DNA from: Sphingomonas sp. S2M10
GTDB lineage: Bacteria > Pseudomonadota > Alphaproteobacteria > Sphingomonadales > Sphingomonadaceae
Length of the DNA stretch: 64,000 bases
Assembly: GCF_012650175.1 (NCBI RefSeq)
Contig: NZ_JAAILI010000008.1
Span: forward strand, 310,001 to 374,000
Direction: 5' to 3'
Below, piece by piece: positions 32,641 through 41,033 of this stretch. The position numbers and the translations under genes were made by a program. The number at the start of each line of letters is the position of its first letter. Position 1 is the stretch's first letter. The notes beneath the pieces were generated by a model, which made no database searches, was not told where the DNA came from, and saw only the letters and a program-made list of their open reading frames with translations.

Positions 32641-33927
32641 ATGGCCCATGCTCCCGATACGCCGCTCGATCGCGGTACGCGCCTTCGCTCGATCCTCGGC
32701 GGATCGGCCGGCAACCTCGTCGAATGGTATGACTGGTACGCCTATGCCGCACTCGCCAGCTACCTCGCGCCGCATTTCTTCGCGCCAGGCACCGCGCAGG
32801 ACCTGAACGCCTGGATCGTCTTCGCGATCGGCTTCTTCATGCGGCCGATCGGCGGCTGGCTGATGGGCGTCTATGGCGACCGGCATGGCCGCAAGGCGGG
32901 GCTCAGCCTGTCGGTGACGCTGATGTGCGCAGGCTCGCTGCTGATCGCGGCGACGCCCAGCTATGCCGCGATCGGCTGGCCGGCGACCGCATCGCTGGTG
33001 CTGGCGCGCCTGCTCCAGGGCCTGTCCCTCGGCGGCGAATATGGCGCGAGCGCCACCTATCTGTCGGAGATGGCGGGGCGGCGGCACCGCGGTTTCTTCT
33101 CCAGCTTCCAATATGTCACGCTCATTTCGGGGCAGCTGACAGCGCTGGTGGCGCTGATCGGCCTGCAGGCGGTGCTGCCCGAAGCCAGCCTGCGCGAATG
33201 GGGCTGGCGCTTGCCCTTCGCCCTTGGCGGCGCACTGGCGCTGCTCGTCTACTGGCTGCGCCGCCGCCTCGCCGAGACCGAAAGCTTCGCCAAGCGCGAC
33301 CGGCAGGCCGAATCGGGCGCCTTCGCGCTGTTCCGCCAGCACCCGCGCGAGGCGATGCTGGTGCTGCTGCTCACCGCCGGCGGCACGCTCGCCTTTTATG
33401 CCTATACGATCTACCCGATCACCTTCCTCAAGAAGACCGCCGGCTTTTCCGATGCCGCCGCCACGCAGGTCAATGCGGCGGCGCTGTTCGTGTTCATGCT
33501 GGTCCAGCCACTGGCAGGTGCGCTGTCGGATCGGATCGGCCGCAAACCGCTGATGATCGGCTTCGGGGTGCTGGGCGTCTGCTGCACCTATCCGATCTTC
33601 GTCGCGCTGGAGGGCGTCCGCGACGGCATGAGCGCCTTCTGGCTGATGACCGCCGCGCTGCTGATCGTCACCGGCTATACCGCGATCAACGCGGTCGTGA
33701 AGGCGGAGCTGTTTCCGTCGCATATCCGCACCCTGGGGGTAGCGCTGCCCTATGCGCTGGCGAACGCGATCTTCGGCGGCACCGCGCCGTCCGTCGCGCT
33801 GTGGTTCAAGCAGGAGGGCTGGGAGCGCGGCTTCTACTGGTATGTGACGGGAATGATCGGGATTTCGCTGATTACCTATGCGACGATGCGCGACACGGCG
33901 CGCAACAGCCGGATCGCCGAAGACTGA
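32641..33927 (+). CDS. MFS transporter, metabolite:H+ symporter family
   Basis: 428 residues with twelve predicted helices. The N-terminus GGSAGNLVEWYDWYAYAALASYLAPHFF is the signature of the MHS subfamily (KgtP, ProP, ShiA), then GGWLMGVYGDRHGRK (loop 2-3 motif), LLQGLSLGGEYGASATYLSE and SDRIGRKPLM. It would import a carboxylate or similar metabolite with protons; the substrate cannot be read. No operon link is evident, apart from following the dioxygenase by 89 bases. Confidence 0.92.
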   Translation: MAHAPDTPLDRGTRLRSILGGSAGNLVEWYDWYAYAALASYLAPHFFAPGTAQDLNAWIVFAIGFFMRPIGGWLMGVYGDRHGRKAGLSLSVTLMCAGSLLIAATPSYAAIGWPATASLVLARLLQGLSLGGEYGASATYLSEMAGRRHRGFFSSFQYVTLISGQLTALVALIGLQAVLPEASLREWGWRLPFALGGALALLVYWLRRRLAETESFAKRDRQAESGAFALFRQHPREAMLVLLLTAGGTLAFYAYTIYPITFLKKTAGFSDAAATQVNAAALFVFMLVQPLAGALSDRIGRKPLMIGFGVLGVCCTYPIFVALEGVRDGMSAFWLMTAALLIVTGYTAINAVVKAELFPSHIRTLGVALPYALANAIFGGTAPSVALWFKQEGWERGFYWYVTGMIGISLITYATMRDTARNSRIAED

Positions 33928-33930
33928 GGC

Positions 33931-34317
33931 TCAGGCGAGGATCGCCCCACCGCGCTTCGCCAGCACCCGTCCGATTGCATCGAACAGCGCATCCATCGCC
34001 ACCGGCTTGAACAGCACGTCGTCGGCGCCCGTCGCCAGGCAGCGTTCGCGCAGGTCCAGCGCGGTATCGGCGGTGACGACGATGATCGGCAGCCCGGCCT
34101 TGGCATCGGGGCGCGCGCGGATCTGGCGGATCGTCTCGAACCCGTCGGTGCCCGGCATGCGCAGATCGACCAGAATGATGTCGAACGATTCATCGTCGAT
34201 CCGGGCGAGGCCCTCCTCCGCCCACGCAGCCTCGGCCATTGTCGCACCGGCGACGTCCAGCATATCCTTCACAACGCGCCGATTCATCGGATCGTCCTCG
34301 ATGAACAGGATGTTCAT
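33931..34317 (-). CDS. Single-domain response regulator (CheY/DivK type)
   Basis: 128 residues, receiver only. Acidic pair in ILFIEDDPMN, phosphoacceptor Asp in IILVDLRMPGTDGFE, Thr/Ser in IIVVTADT and Lys in DVLFKPVAMDAL. There is no output domain, so it is either a phosphorelay shuttle or acts by binding. Last gene of the operon with the TPR hybrid kinase 69 bases upstream and the EAL gene before that; it likely receives phosphate from that kinase. Confidence 0.93.
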   Translation of the reverse strand: MNILFIEDDPMNRRVVKDMLDVAGATMAEAAWAEEGLARIDDESFDIILVDLRMPGTDGFETIRQIRARPDAKAGLPIIVVTADTALDLRERCLATGADDVLFKPVAMDALFDAIGRVLAKRGGAILA

Positions 34318-34386
34318 CGACGCTCGCCCTTCTGGGTAGACACCAGCGTTCTGGCCACGGTTTGCATGTCGAGGTGTGTTATCGCC

Positions 34387-36852
34387 CTAAGCCGCTTGCG
34401 AAACAAGCGGGTCGTTCCCCAGAATCTTCTTTTTCCGCGCGAACGCGGGCACAGCCGCCATCACCAATTCCGCTCCAGCGACCGGCTTTTCTATCACCTG
34501 TGTTATGCCGGCGTCCAGAAATTGCGCATGGCGTTCGGCGTCGCCACCGCTCCACAACAGCGTGGCGGAGAGATTGGGCTGAGCCCGGCAGAGGGTTGCG
34601 ATGTCTTCCAATGGGTTGTTCGTTGCGGTGGCGAGCGTCGCCTCGTCAATGACGAGTGCTGCGAACTGCTCCAATTCGAGTAGCTGCAGCGCCTCATCAC
34701 CATCCTTGGCGAAGCGAACCCGGTCCACCACGGCCTCGAACAGCGTCCGCAGCATCGCCCGGGTGATCGGGTTGCGCTCGAGGATCAACACTCCCCAGCC
34801 CGCTTCTTCCGCGATGGGCGACGCTGCGGGTGCCGCTGCATGGATCAGCGGCAGGTCGATCGTGAAGGTCGATCCCGCGCCGGGGGCACTGCGCACGAGG
34901 ATCTCGCCCCCCAGCGCCTGGGCCAGGTTTCGGCAGATCGTCAGGCCCAGCCCGGTGCCGCCGAACTGGCGGGTCGTGCTGGAATCCGCCTGCCGGAAAC
35001 TTTCGAAAATCTCCTCCAGCTTGTCCGCCGGGATGCCGATCCCGGTGTCCGACACCGCGATGCGCAGCCGATCATCCCCGCCTCCGCTGCCGGGCGCCGT
35101 CGCCACGTGGAGGCCGATCTTGCCCTGCGGGGTGAACTTGAGCGCGTTGGAGAGGAGGTTGAACAGCAATTGCCGCAGCCGGCTCGGATCGCTGACGATC
35201 CAGCCCGGCGCATCCTCCAGACGCACGTCGAACGTCAGTCCTTTCGCCTGTGCGGGATCGGTCCACAGCCGCGCGACTTCCTCGGCAAGCGCGCGGAAGT
35301 CCATCGGCACCGGATCCACGCTCAGATTGCCGCTCTCGATCTTTGCGACGTCCAGAATGTCGTCCACCAACGCGCGCATTGTCAGCCCCGCCCCCTGCAC
35401 GACCTCCAGCCGCTCGCGGAGCCCTTCGGCAAGGGACTGGTCGGTGAGCATTACCTGGGTCATGCCCAGGATGCCGTTCAGGGGCGTCCGGATCTCGTGG
35501 CTGGTCGTCGCGAGGAATTCGGTCTTCGCCCGCAGCGCCTTTTCGAGCGCCGCGTTGGTCGCGGCAAGCACCGTGTTGGCCGCCCGCACCTGATTGCGGC
35601 TGCGCCGGATGGTGAACAGCCCGAAGCTGAGCAGCAGAATGACGACCAGGGTGGCGAGGCCGAGCGAGATGAACAGCACGCGCTGGAAATGCGCGGCCTT
35701 GCGCAGCTGCTCGGTCTTGAGCCGCTGGATGGTGAGTTCCTGGTTGGCATAGTCGAACCGGGCAGCCATCAGCGCGGCGCTGTTGGTCGTTGCAACCTTG
35801 GCCGCTTCGTCGCTCAGCCGCTTCAACGCCTCCAGGTGTCTGAGCGCTCGCCGGTCGTCGCCGAGACGGCGGTAGATGATGTATGCGATCTGATGGGGCG
35901 TGCGGTAGTCTTGTGTGGTCGTCGTAAGATCCACTCCCCTGAACGTCTCTCCTATCAACACCGCAGCATGCTGCGGATTGCCCTCATCGTTCGCAAGCTT
36001 CGCTGCTGTTGCGTTCAGCAGGCGCGTCAGCCCGCCAGCATCCCCGTCCTTTGCTAGCCCGAAGGCGCGATCAAGAGTGGCATGCGCACCTTTCAGGTTC
36101 CGTGCCTCGATCTGGTTGCGTGCCATGTTATCGAGTATGCGCGCTTCGAGCATCGGCTTACTTAGCTTTCGAGCCAAGCGTACGGCCTGCGCATATTCCG
36201 CATCCGCCTCCCTGTAGCGCTCGAGAACCAGCAGAACGTTTCCGCGGCTGTTGTGCAGGGTCAGGGAGAGGAGATCGTCAGCCCCGTATAGGAGCGACGC
36301 TTGGCGAAAATAGCGCTCGGCGCGATGATCGTCATGCGCGATGACATAGAGCGAGCCAATCGATTGGAGTGCTAGCGCCTGGCTGCGTACTTCGTGCAAC
36401 TTCTCGAAGATGCGGTACGCCCGCTGAAACGCGGACAGCGCCTCGGCCGCCTGGTCGCGCATCATGTACAGATTGCCCATAGAGAGCAGCAAATCTCCCT
36501 TCAACCGTACTGGCGACGCGATCGGGGCGACCGCGCGCTGCGCCGCTTCCAGCGATACGCGTGCGGCATCCATCTCATCCGAGCGCAGCTGCAGTTCCGC
36601 GCGGAGCCACAGCGCCGTGCCGCGGATAAGCGCGCGCTCGCCCGGATCGCCGCGCTGCGTGGCAGCAAGGTCTATCCGGTCGATCAAAGGCTTGGGATCG
36701 GCAGACTGGTCGACGATGCGGTCCCGCGCCTGCCCCACAAGCGCCGCAACGTCACGCGGCAGCTGCTGCGCGTGCACGGCTGAAGGCAATGCGACAACAA
36801 GGATGGTAAGACCAAAGACGCGGGCAATTCGATGCCCGGTACGGCGTGTCAC
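34387..36852 (-). CDS. TPR-sensor hybrid histidine kinase with degenerate receiver
   Basis: 821 residues from GTG 36852. A signal sequence (about 10-30, ending AVHAQ) leads to a periplasmic helical repeat domain (about 60-370) with TPR-like units such as GDLLLSMGNLYMMRDQAAEAL and ALQSIGSLYVIAHDDHRAER. A membrane helix (about 388-410) is followed by HisKA (FLATTSHEIRTPLNGILGM, His near 452), HATPase (NALKFTPQG, DTGIGIP, GGTGLGLTI) and a C-terminal receiver-like domain. In the latter the first acidic pair is LERN instead of DD, while VIDEA and EKP remain; phosphoryl transfer may be impaired. The start overlaps the EAL gene by GTGA. Confidence 0.92.
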   Translation of the reverse strand: MTRRTGHRIARVFGLTILVVALPSAVHAQQLPRDVAALVGQARDRIVDQSADPKPLIDRIDLAATQRGDPGERALIRGTALWLRAELQLRSDEMDAARVSLEAAQRAVAPIASPVRLKGDLLLSMGNLYMMRDQAAEALSAFQRAYRIFEKLHEVRSQALALQSIGSLYVIAHDDHRAERYFRQASLLYGADDLLSLTLHNSRGNVLLVLERYREADAEYAQAVRLARKLSKPMLEARILDNMARNQIEARNLKGAHATLDRAFGLAKDGDAGGLTRLLNATAAKLANDEGNPQHAAVLIGETFRGVDLTTTTQDYRTPHQIAYIIYRRLGDDRRALRHLEALKRLSDEAAKVATTNSAALMAARFDYANQELTIQRLKTEQLRKAAHFQRVLFISLGLATLVVILLLSFGLFTIRRSRNQVRAANTVLAATNAALEKALRAKTEFLATTSHEIRTPLNGILGMTQVMLTDQSLAEGLRERLEVVQGAGLTMRALVDDILDVAKIESGNLSVDPVPMDFRALAEEVARLWTDPAQAKGLTFDVRLEDAPGWIVSDPSRLRQLLFNLLSNALKFTPQGKIGLHVATAPGSGGGDDRLRIAVSDTGIGIPADKLEEIFESFRQADSSTTRQFGGTGLGLTICRNLAQALGGEILVRSAPGAGSTFTIDLPLIHAAAPAASPIAEEAGWGVLILERNPITRAMLRTLFEAVVDRVRFAKDGDEALQLLELEQFAALVIDEATLATATNNPLEDIATLCRAQPNLSATLLWSGGDAERHAQFLDAGITQVIEKPVAGAELVMAAVPAFARKKKILGNDPLVSQAA

Positions 36853-38096
36853 GCGCGGGTCCACGAACTTCCCGACCGGAGAAACACGGGACGGTTCGCC
36901 ATCGTCTCGACCAGCTGGTCCTGCCCATCGAGATAGCTGCACAGCGCCGCGAACGGCACCGGACGCGAGATCAGATAGCCCTGCACAAGGTCGCATCCCA
37001 TCACGCTGAGCAGCGCCAGCGCCGCGGGGGTTTCCACGCCCTCGGCCGTCACTTCCATCTCCAGCGCATGCGCCAGATCGATGGTCGAGCGCACGATCAG
37101 CGGGTCGCGATGGCTCGACGTCAGCTGGGTGATGAACATCTTGTCGATTTTCAGCTCCTTGGCGGGGAGCTGCTTCAGATAGGCAAGCGAGGACAGGCCG
37201 GCGCCATAATCGTCGATCGCGAGCACGACGCCATGATCGGCGAACTGCTGCAGATGCCGGATCGCGCTTTCCGGATCCCGGATCACTGCGGTCTCGGTAA
37301 TCTCGAACCCGAGCTTCGCGGCCGGATTGGCGGTGATGATCTCGCACACTTCATCGACGAAGCCCGCATTGGCGAGGAGCATGCCCGAAATGTTCAGGAA
37401 AAGCGGTATGTCGTGCCCGCGCGCGGCCATGCGGCGCTGATCGACGATCACCTGGCGCAGCGTCCACAGCGTCAGCGGTCCGATCTGGCCCGACTCCTCC
37501 GCCGCTGCGATGAAATCGCCCGGCATGATCAGCCCGCGCTCCGGATGCTGCCAACGGATCAGCGCCTCGGCGCTCGACACGCGCTGCTGGCGCACGTTGA
37601 TCTTGGGCTGATAGTGCAGGAACATCTCGCCTGCCGCGATCGCGCGCGGAAGATCCGCGATCAGGGTCAGCCGATCGACGCACCGATCGGCCAGGGAAAG
37701 ATCGATGATATTCAGACCGCCCTCGTCGCCGGCGCGCGCCAGTGCGACCTCGGCCGCTTCCAGAAGGCGCAGCAGATCGGTTTCGTCATGGGGTGCGCAG
37801 GCGGCACCGATCGCGAAATCGAGACGCGTTTCAGCGGGCAGGTCCGCTTGTTGCTCGACAAGCGACGCCTGCAGCGACTGAAGCGCTGCGCCGACGGCGT
37901 CAGCGCTTTCGGCGTGCAGCAGGAACTCGATCAGGTCGCGTCCGACACCGACCAGTTCGACTTCCTCCGCGCGCGCCGCGATTCGGGCCGCCATCGTCCG
38001 GATGGCCCGATCCAAGTCATTTTTTCCGAGAGCACGGCGCGCTGTCTCGAAATTGGTCACGCGGCACAATGCCGATACCCTCAAGCCTTGGCTCAC
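36849..38096 (-). CDS. EAL-domain cyclic-di-GMP phosphodiesterase
   Basis: 415 residues from GTG 38096. The N-terminal ~140 residues resemble a GGDEF fold without a GGDEF motif (GRDLIEFLLHA at that place), so no cyclase activity is expected. The EAL domain (about 150-400) keeps catalytic residues: EAL within SAEALIRWQHPE, NISG, the Glu of GFEITETAVI, DDYGAGLSSL (metal-binding Asp pair), KIDKMFI and VTAEGVET. It would hydrolyse c-di-GMP to pGpG. First gene of the operon with the hybrid kinase and the lone receiver, suggesting a signal-controlled c-di-GMP switch. Confidence 0.93.
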   Translation of the reverse strand: MSQGLRVSALCRVTNFETARRALGKNDLDRAIRTMAARIAARAEEVELVGVGRDLIEFLLHAESADAVGAALQSLQASLVEQQADLPAETRLDFAIGAACAPHDETDLLRLLEAAEVALARAGDEGGLNIIDLSLADRCVDRLTLIADLPRAIAAGEMFLHYQPKINVRQQRVSSAEALIRWQHPERGLIMPGDFIAAAEESGQIGPLTLWTLRQVIVDQRRMAARGHDIPLFLNISGMLLANAGFVDEVCEIITANPAAKLGFEITETAVIRDPESAIRHLQQFADHGVVLAIDDYGAGLSSLAYLKQLPAKELKIDKMFITQLTSSHRDPLIVRSTIDLAHALEMEVTAEGVETPAALALLSVMGCDLVQGYLISRPVPFAALCSYLDGQDQLVETMANRPVFLRSGSSWTRA

Positions 38097-38416
38097 CGAA
38101 TGCCCTCCCGCCGCCTGCCGGCCTCATACCGAATAGTGGACCGATACGCGAAAAACTACCGTCCGATGCAGAAACCCACTCAAAAACCGACATTTGCCGC
38201 GGTTCCACGGCCACAGCGGCCTGCTCCTTTCGTCCCCAGCACTCCCCCGAGACGCCGGGCTTTAGAGGCGTACGGAAAGTCACTGAAGGAAAGGTAAACA
38301 GCCACCTTCATATTTGCGAAGGCGCATGCCTCCGCAGAATCCCCGATTGCGGAGAAGTAAATTTTTCATTAACGAAATGACTTGCGCGGAACAGCGCAGA
38401 AATGGGAGCCAAAAAA
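38097..38416. other. Long intergenic region before mini-ORF, hairpins only
   Basis: No convincing gene on either strand. Two inverted repeats: CTCCGCA/TGCGGAG (38330-38354, 11-base loop) and TGCGC/GCGCA (38383-38398, 6-base loop), the latter directly before the mini-ORF binding site. An AT-rich patch (AAATTTTTCATTAACG, 38360-38375) could be a promoter for the mini-ORF transcript. The EAL-gene promoter on the minus strand should also be here. Confidence 0.5.
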
Positions 38417-38479
38417 ATGACCTTCTTCACCCTCTTCTTCCGTGATGGCATCGGCGGCACCGAGATCCGTCCGCTCTGA
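38417..38479 (+). CDS. Phe-rich 20-residue mini-ORF (possible leader peptide)
   Basis: The predicted peptide MTFFTLFFRDGIGGTEIRPL starts at an ATG with GGGAG (38404-38408) 8 bases upstream and ends with TGA at 38477-38479. Four of residues 3-8 are Phe. It is too short for standard gene calling. Directly after it come a perfect 11-bp hairpin and an intrinsic terminator, then ugd. This layout resembles an attenuation leader or a small-protein transcription unit; translation is inferred from the binding site and context only. Confidence 0.5.
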   Translation: MTFFTLFFRDGIGGTEIRPL

Positions 38480-38493
38480 ACCCACATCGAACC

Positions 38494-38520
38494 CAGCCGG
38501 CGGCCACATGCCGCCGGCTG
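38494..38520 (+). terminator. Perfect hairpin after the mini-ORF
   Basis: CAGCCGGCGGC (38494-38504), loop CACAT, GCCGCCGGCTG (38510-38520): an 11-bp GC stem beginning 14 bases after the mini-ORF stop. No T-run follows, so it could be an anti-terminator/pausing hairpin or protect a 3' end rather than terminate. Confidence 0.55.
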
Positions 38521-38532
38521 ACAATAAACAAG

Positions 38533-38561
38533 AAAAGGCCTGCCCCCGCAGGCCTTTTTTA
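38533..38561 (+). terminator. Intrinsic terminator between mini-ORF and ugd
   Basis: AAAAGGCCTGC, loop CCCC, GCAGGCCTTTTTT: 7-bp GC stem extended by A-T pairs and followed by six T. Classical rho-independent terminator on the plus strand, 53 bases after the mini-ORF stop and 117 before the ugd start. Confidence 0.88.
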
Positions 38562-38585
38562 TTTTGGGCCAACGTGCTGACGCAA

Positions 38586-38599
38586 TTGCTGCACTGCGG
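38586..38599. promoter_or_regulatory. TGC-rich motif in the ugd promoter region
   Basis: TTGCTGCACTGCGG matches 12 of 14 bases of TTGCTGCACTGCAA found at 46862-46875, and is similar to 29512-29525. It lies 79 bases before the ugd start. It resembles the CTGC-N3-4-GCAG half-site arrangement described for the PHB regulator PhaR; that identification is tentative. Confidence 0.4.
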
Positions 38600-38677
38600 T
38601 GGGTTGCGGTCGCGGCAAGTTCGGTTAAGAGCCTCGGTTGACCGCTGGCAACAGCACTCTCGGCACAGGGGAAAATC

Positions 38678-39994
38678 GTGCGCATTGCGATGATCGGCAC
38701 TGGCTATGTGGGCCTGGTATCTGGAGCCTGCTTCTCGGACTTCGGCCATGAAGTCATCTGCGTGGACAAGGACGCGCGGAAGATCGAGCTGCTCCATCAG
38801 AATGTGATGCCCATTTATGAGCCGGGCCTCGACGCGCTGGTTGCCAGCAACGTCAAGGCAGGCCGCCTCTCCTTCACCACCGATCTCGCCGAAGGCGTGA
38901 AGGATGCGGACGCCGTGTTCATCGCCGTCGGCACGCCCAGCCGCCGCGGCGACGGCCATGCCGATCTCTCCTACGTCTTCGCCGCCGCGCGCGAGATCGC
39001 CGAGAATCTGACCAAGCCCAGCGTGATCGTCACCAAGTCGACCGTGCCCGTCGGCACGGGCGACGAGGTCGAGCGGATCATCGCCGAGGTTGCACCCAAC
39101 AGCGGGGCCAAGGTCGTCTCCAATCCCGAATTCCTGCGCGAAGGCGCGGCGATCGAGGACTTCAAGCGCCCCGACCGCGTCGTCGTCGGCACCGATGATG
39201 AATTCGCCCGCCAGGTGATGCGCGAGATCTATCGCCCGCTTTCGCTCAACCAGTCGGCCCCGGTGCTGTTCACCGGCCGCCGCACCAGCGAGCTGATCAA
39301 GTACGCGGCGAACGCCTTCCTCGCGGTGAAGATCACCTTCATCAACGAGATCGCGGACCTGTGCGAGCAGGTGGGCGCGGACGTGCAGGAAGTGTCGCGC
39401 GGCATCGGCATGGACAACCGCATCGGCGGCAAGTTCCTCCACGCCGGCCCCGGCTATGGCGGCTCGTGCTTCCCCAAGGATACGCTGGCGCTGATGAAGA
39501 CCGCCGCCGACAACGAGACGCCGCTGCGCATCGTCGAGGCGACCGTGCAGGTGAACGATGCCCGCAAGCGCGCGATGGGCCGCAAGGTCATCAAGGCGAT
39601 GGGCGGGGACGTGCGCGGCAAGACCGTCGGCATTCTCGGCCTCACCTTCAAGCCCAATACCGACGACATGCGCGATGCGCCGAGCATCTCGATCATCGCC
39701 GCGCTGCAGGATGCGGGCGCGACGGTGAAGGCCTTCGACCCCGAGGGCGTCGAACAGGCTGCCAAGATGCTGACCGACGTCGAATTCGTCGCAAATCCCT
39801 ATGCGGCGGCCGAGGGTTCGGACGCGCTGGTGATCGTCACCGAGTGGGATGCGTTCCGCGCGCTCGACCTCAGCCGCATCAAGAACAGCCTGAACAGCCC
39901 GGTGCTCGTCGACCTGCGCAACATCTATCCGCCGGCCGAACTCGAACGCGCCGGCCTGCAGTACACCGGCGTCGGCAAGCCGAGCCGCGACTGA
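38678..39994 (+). CDS. ugd: UDP-glucose 6-dehydrogenase
   Basis: 438 residues. Oxidises UDP-glucose to UDP-glucuronate using 2 NAD+. Rossmann start MRIAMIGTGYVGLVSGACFSDFGH, then VDKDARKI, STVPVGTGDEV, NPEFLREGAAIEDF, the Lys in NAFLAVKITFINEIADLCE, catalytic Cys in GYGGSCFPKDTLAL, and GLTFKPNTDDMRDAPS. Start is GTG with GGGGA 6 bases upstream. It works after galU and before the UDP-glucuronate epimerase of this window, although it lies about 16 kb from them with its own complex leader. Confidence 0.97.
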   Translation: MRIAMIGTGYVGLVSGACFSDFGHEVICVDKDARKIELLHQNVMPIYEPGLDALVASNVKAGRLSFTTDLAEGVKDADAVFIAVGTPSRRGDGHADLSYVFAAAREIAENLTKPSVIVTKSTVPVGTGDEVERIIAEVAPNSGAKVVSNPEFLREGAAIEDFKRPDRVVVGTDDEFARQVMREIYRPLSLNQSAPVLFTGRRTSELIKYAANAFLAVKITFINEIADLCEQVGADVQEVSRGIGMDNRIGGKFLHAGPGYGGSCFPKDTLALMKTAADNETPLRIVEATVQVNDARKRAMGRKVIKAMGGDVRGKTVGILGLTFKPNTDDMRDAPSISIIAALQDAGATVKAFDPEGVEQAAKMLTDVEFVANPYAAAEGSDALVIVTEWDAFRALDLSRIKNSLNSPVLVDLRNIYPPAELERAGLQYTGVGKPSRD

Positions 39995-40001
39995 TCGCCT
40001 G

Positions 40002-40033
40002 CCCGCCCCTGCCGACCCATCGGCGGGGGCGGG
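40002..40033. terminator. Hairpin after ugd
   Basis: CCCGCCCCTGCCGA (40002-40015), loop CCCA, TCGGCGGGGGCGGG (40020-40033); 14-bp stem with one wobble pair, 7 bases after the ugd stop. It lacks a T-run, so it may be a rho-assisted 3' end. Confidence 0.6.
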
Positions 40034-40094
40034 TATGCCCCGCTAAACAATAACTAGATCGCACGGTGCCGCCGGGCTTTTTACATGCCCTCCC

Positions 40095-41033
40095 ATGCTG
40101 CAAACGAGCACCATGGATATCGCCACCGCATCCCCGCCCGCGCTGACCCATCTTCAGCGGCTCGAGGCCGAGAGCATCCACATCCTGCGCGAAGTCGTTG
40201 CCGAGGCCGAGCGCCCGGTGATGCTCTATTCGATCGGCAAGGACAGCGCGGTGATGCTCCATCTCGCACGCAAGGCCTTTTATCCGGCCCCACCGCCCTT
40301 CCCGCTGCTCCATGTCGACACGACGTGGAAGTTCAAGGCGATGTACGAACTGCGCGAGCGCTCGGCGGCGGCGGCGGGCATGGAACTGCTCGTCCACCAG
40401 AACCCGGAGGCGATCGCGCGCGGGATCAACCCGTTCGACCATGGCGGGCTCCACACCGATCTTTGGAAGACCGAGGGCCTCAAACAGGCGCTCGACAAAT
40501 ATGGCTTCGACGCAGCGTTCGGCGGTGCCCGGCGCGACGAGGAGAAGAGCCGCGCCAAGGAGCGCATCTTCAGCTTCCGCACGGCTTCGCATCGCTGGGA
40601 TCCCAAGAACCAGCGCCCCGAGCTGTGGCGGCTCTACAACGCCCGCAAGGCGAAGGGGGAGAGCATCCGCGTCTTCCCGCTGTCCAACTGGACCGAGCTC
40701 GACATCTGGCAGTATATCCTCGCCGAAGGCATCGAGATTGTGCCGCTCTATTTCGCCGCCCCGCGCCCAACGGTGGAGCGCGACGGCATGCTGCTGATGG
40801 TGGATGACGACCGCTTCCGCCTTAATCCCGGCGAAGTGCCGGTCGAACGCTCGATCCGCTTCCGCACGCTCGGCTGCTACCCGCTCACCGGCGCGGTGGA
40901 GAGCACGGCGGACACGCTGGAGAGCGTGATCCAGGAGATGCTGCTCACCACCACCAGCGAACGCCAGGGCCGCGCGATCGATCATGACCAGGCCGCCAGC
41001 ATGGAGAAGAAGAAGCAGGAGGGGTATTTCTGA
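40095..41033 (+). CDS. cysD: Sulfate adenylyltransferase subunit 2 CysD
   Basis: 312 residues. With CysN it forms APS from sulfate and ATP. PP-loop motif [20 protein letters not shown], then [58 protein letters not shown] and a C-terminus with [12 protein letters not shown] and ending [11 protein letters not shown] at 40113 is a possible start six codons in; neither has a strong binding site. The stop overlaps cysNC by one base. Confidence 0.96.
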   Translation: MLQTSTMDIATASPPALTHLQRLEAESIHILREVVAEAERPVMLYSIGKDSAVMLHLARKAFYPAPPPFPLLHVDTTWKFKAMYELRERSAAAAGMELLVHQNPEAIARGINPFDHGGLHTDLWKTEGLKQALDKYGFDAAFGGARRDEEKSRAKERIFSFRTASHRWDPKNQRPELWRLYNARKAKGESIRVFPLSNWTELDIWQYILAEGIEIVPLYFAAPRPTVERDGMLLMVDDDRFRLNPGEVPVERSIRFRTLGCYPLTGAVESTADTLESVIQEMLLTTTSERQGRAIDHDQAASMEKKKQEGYF

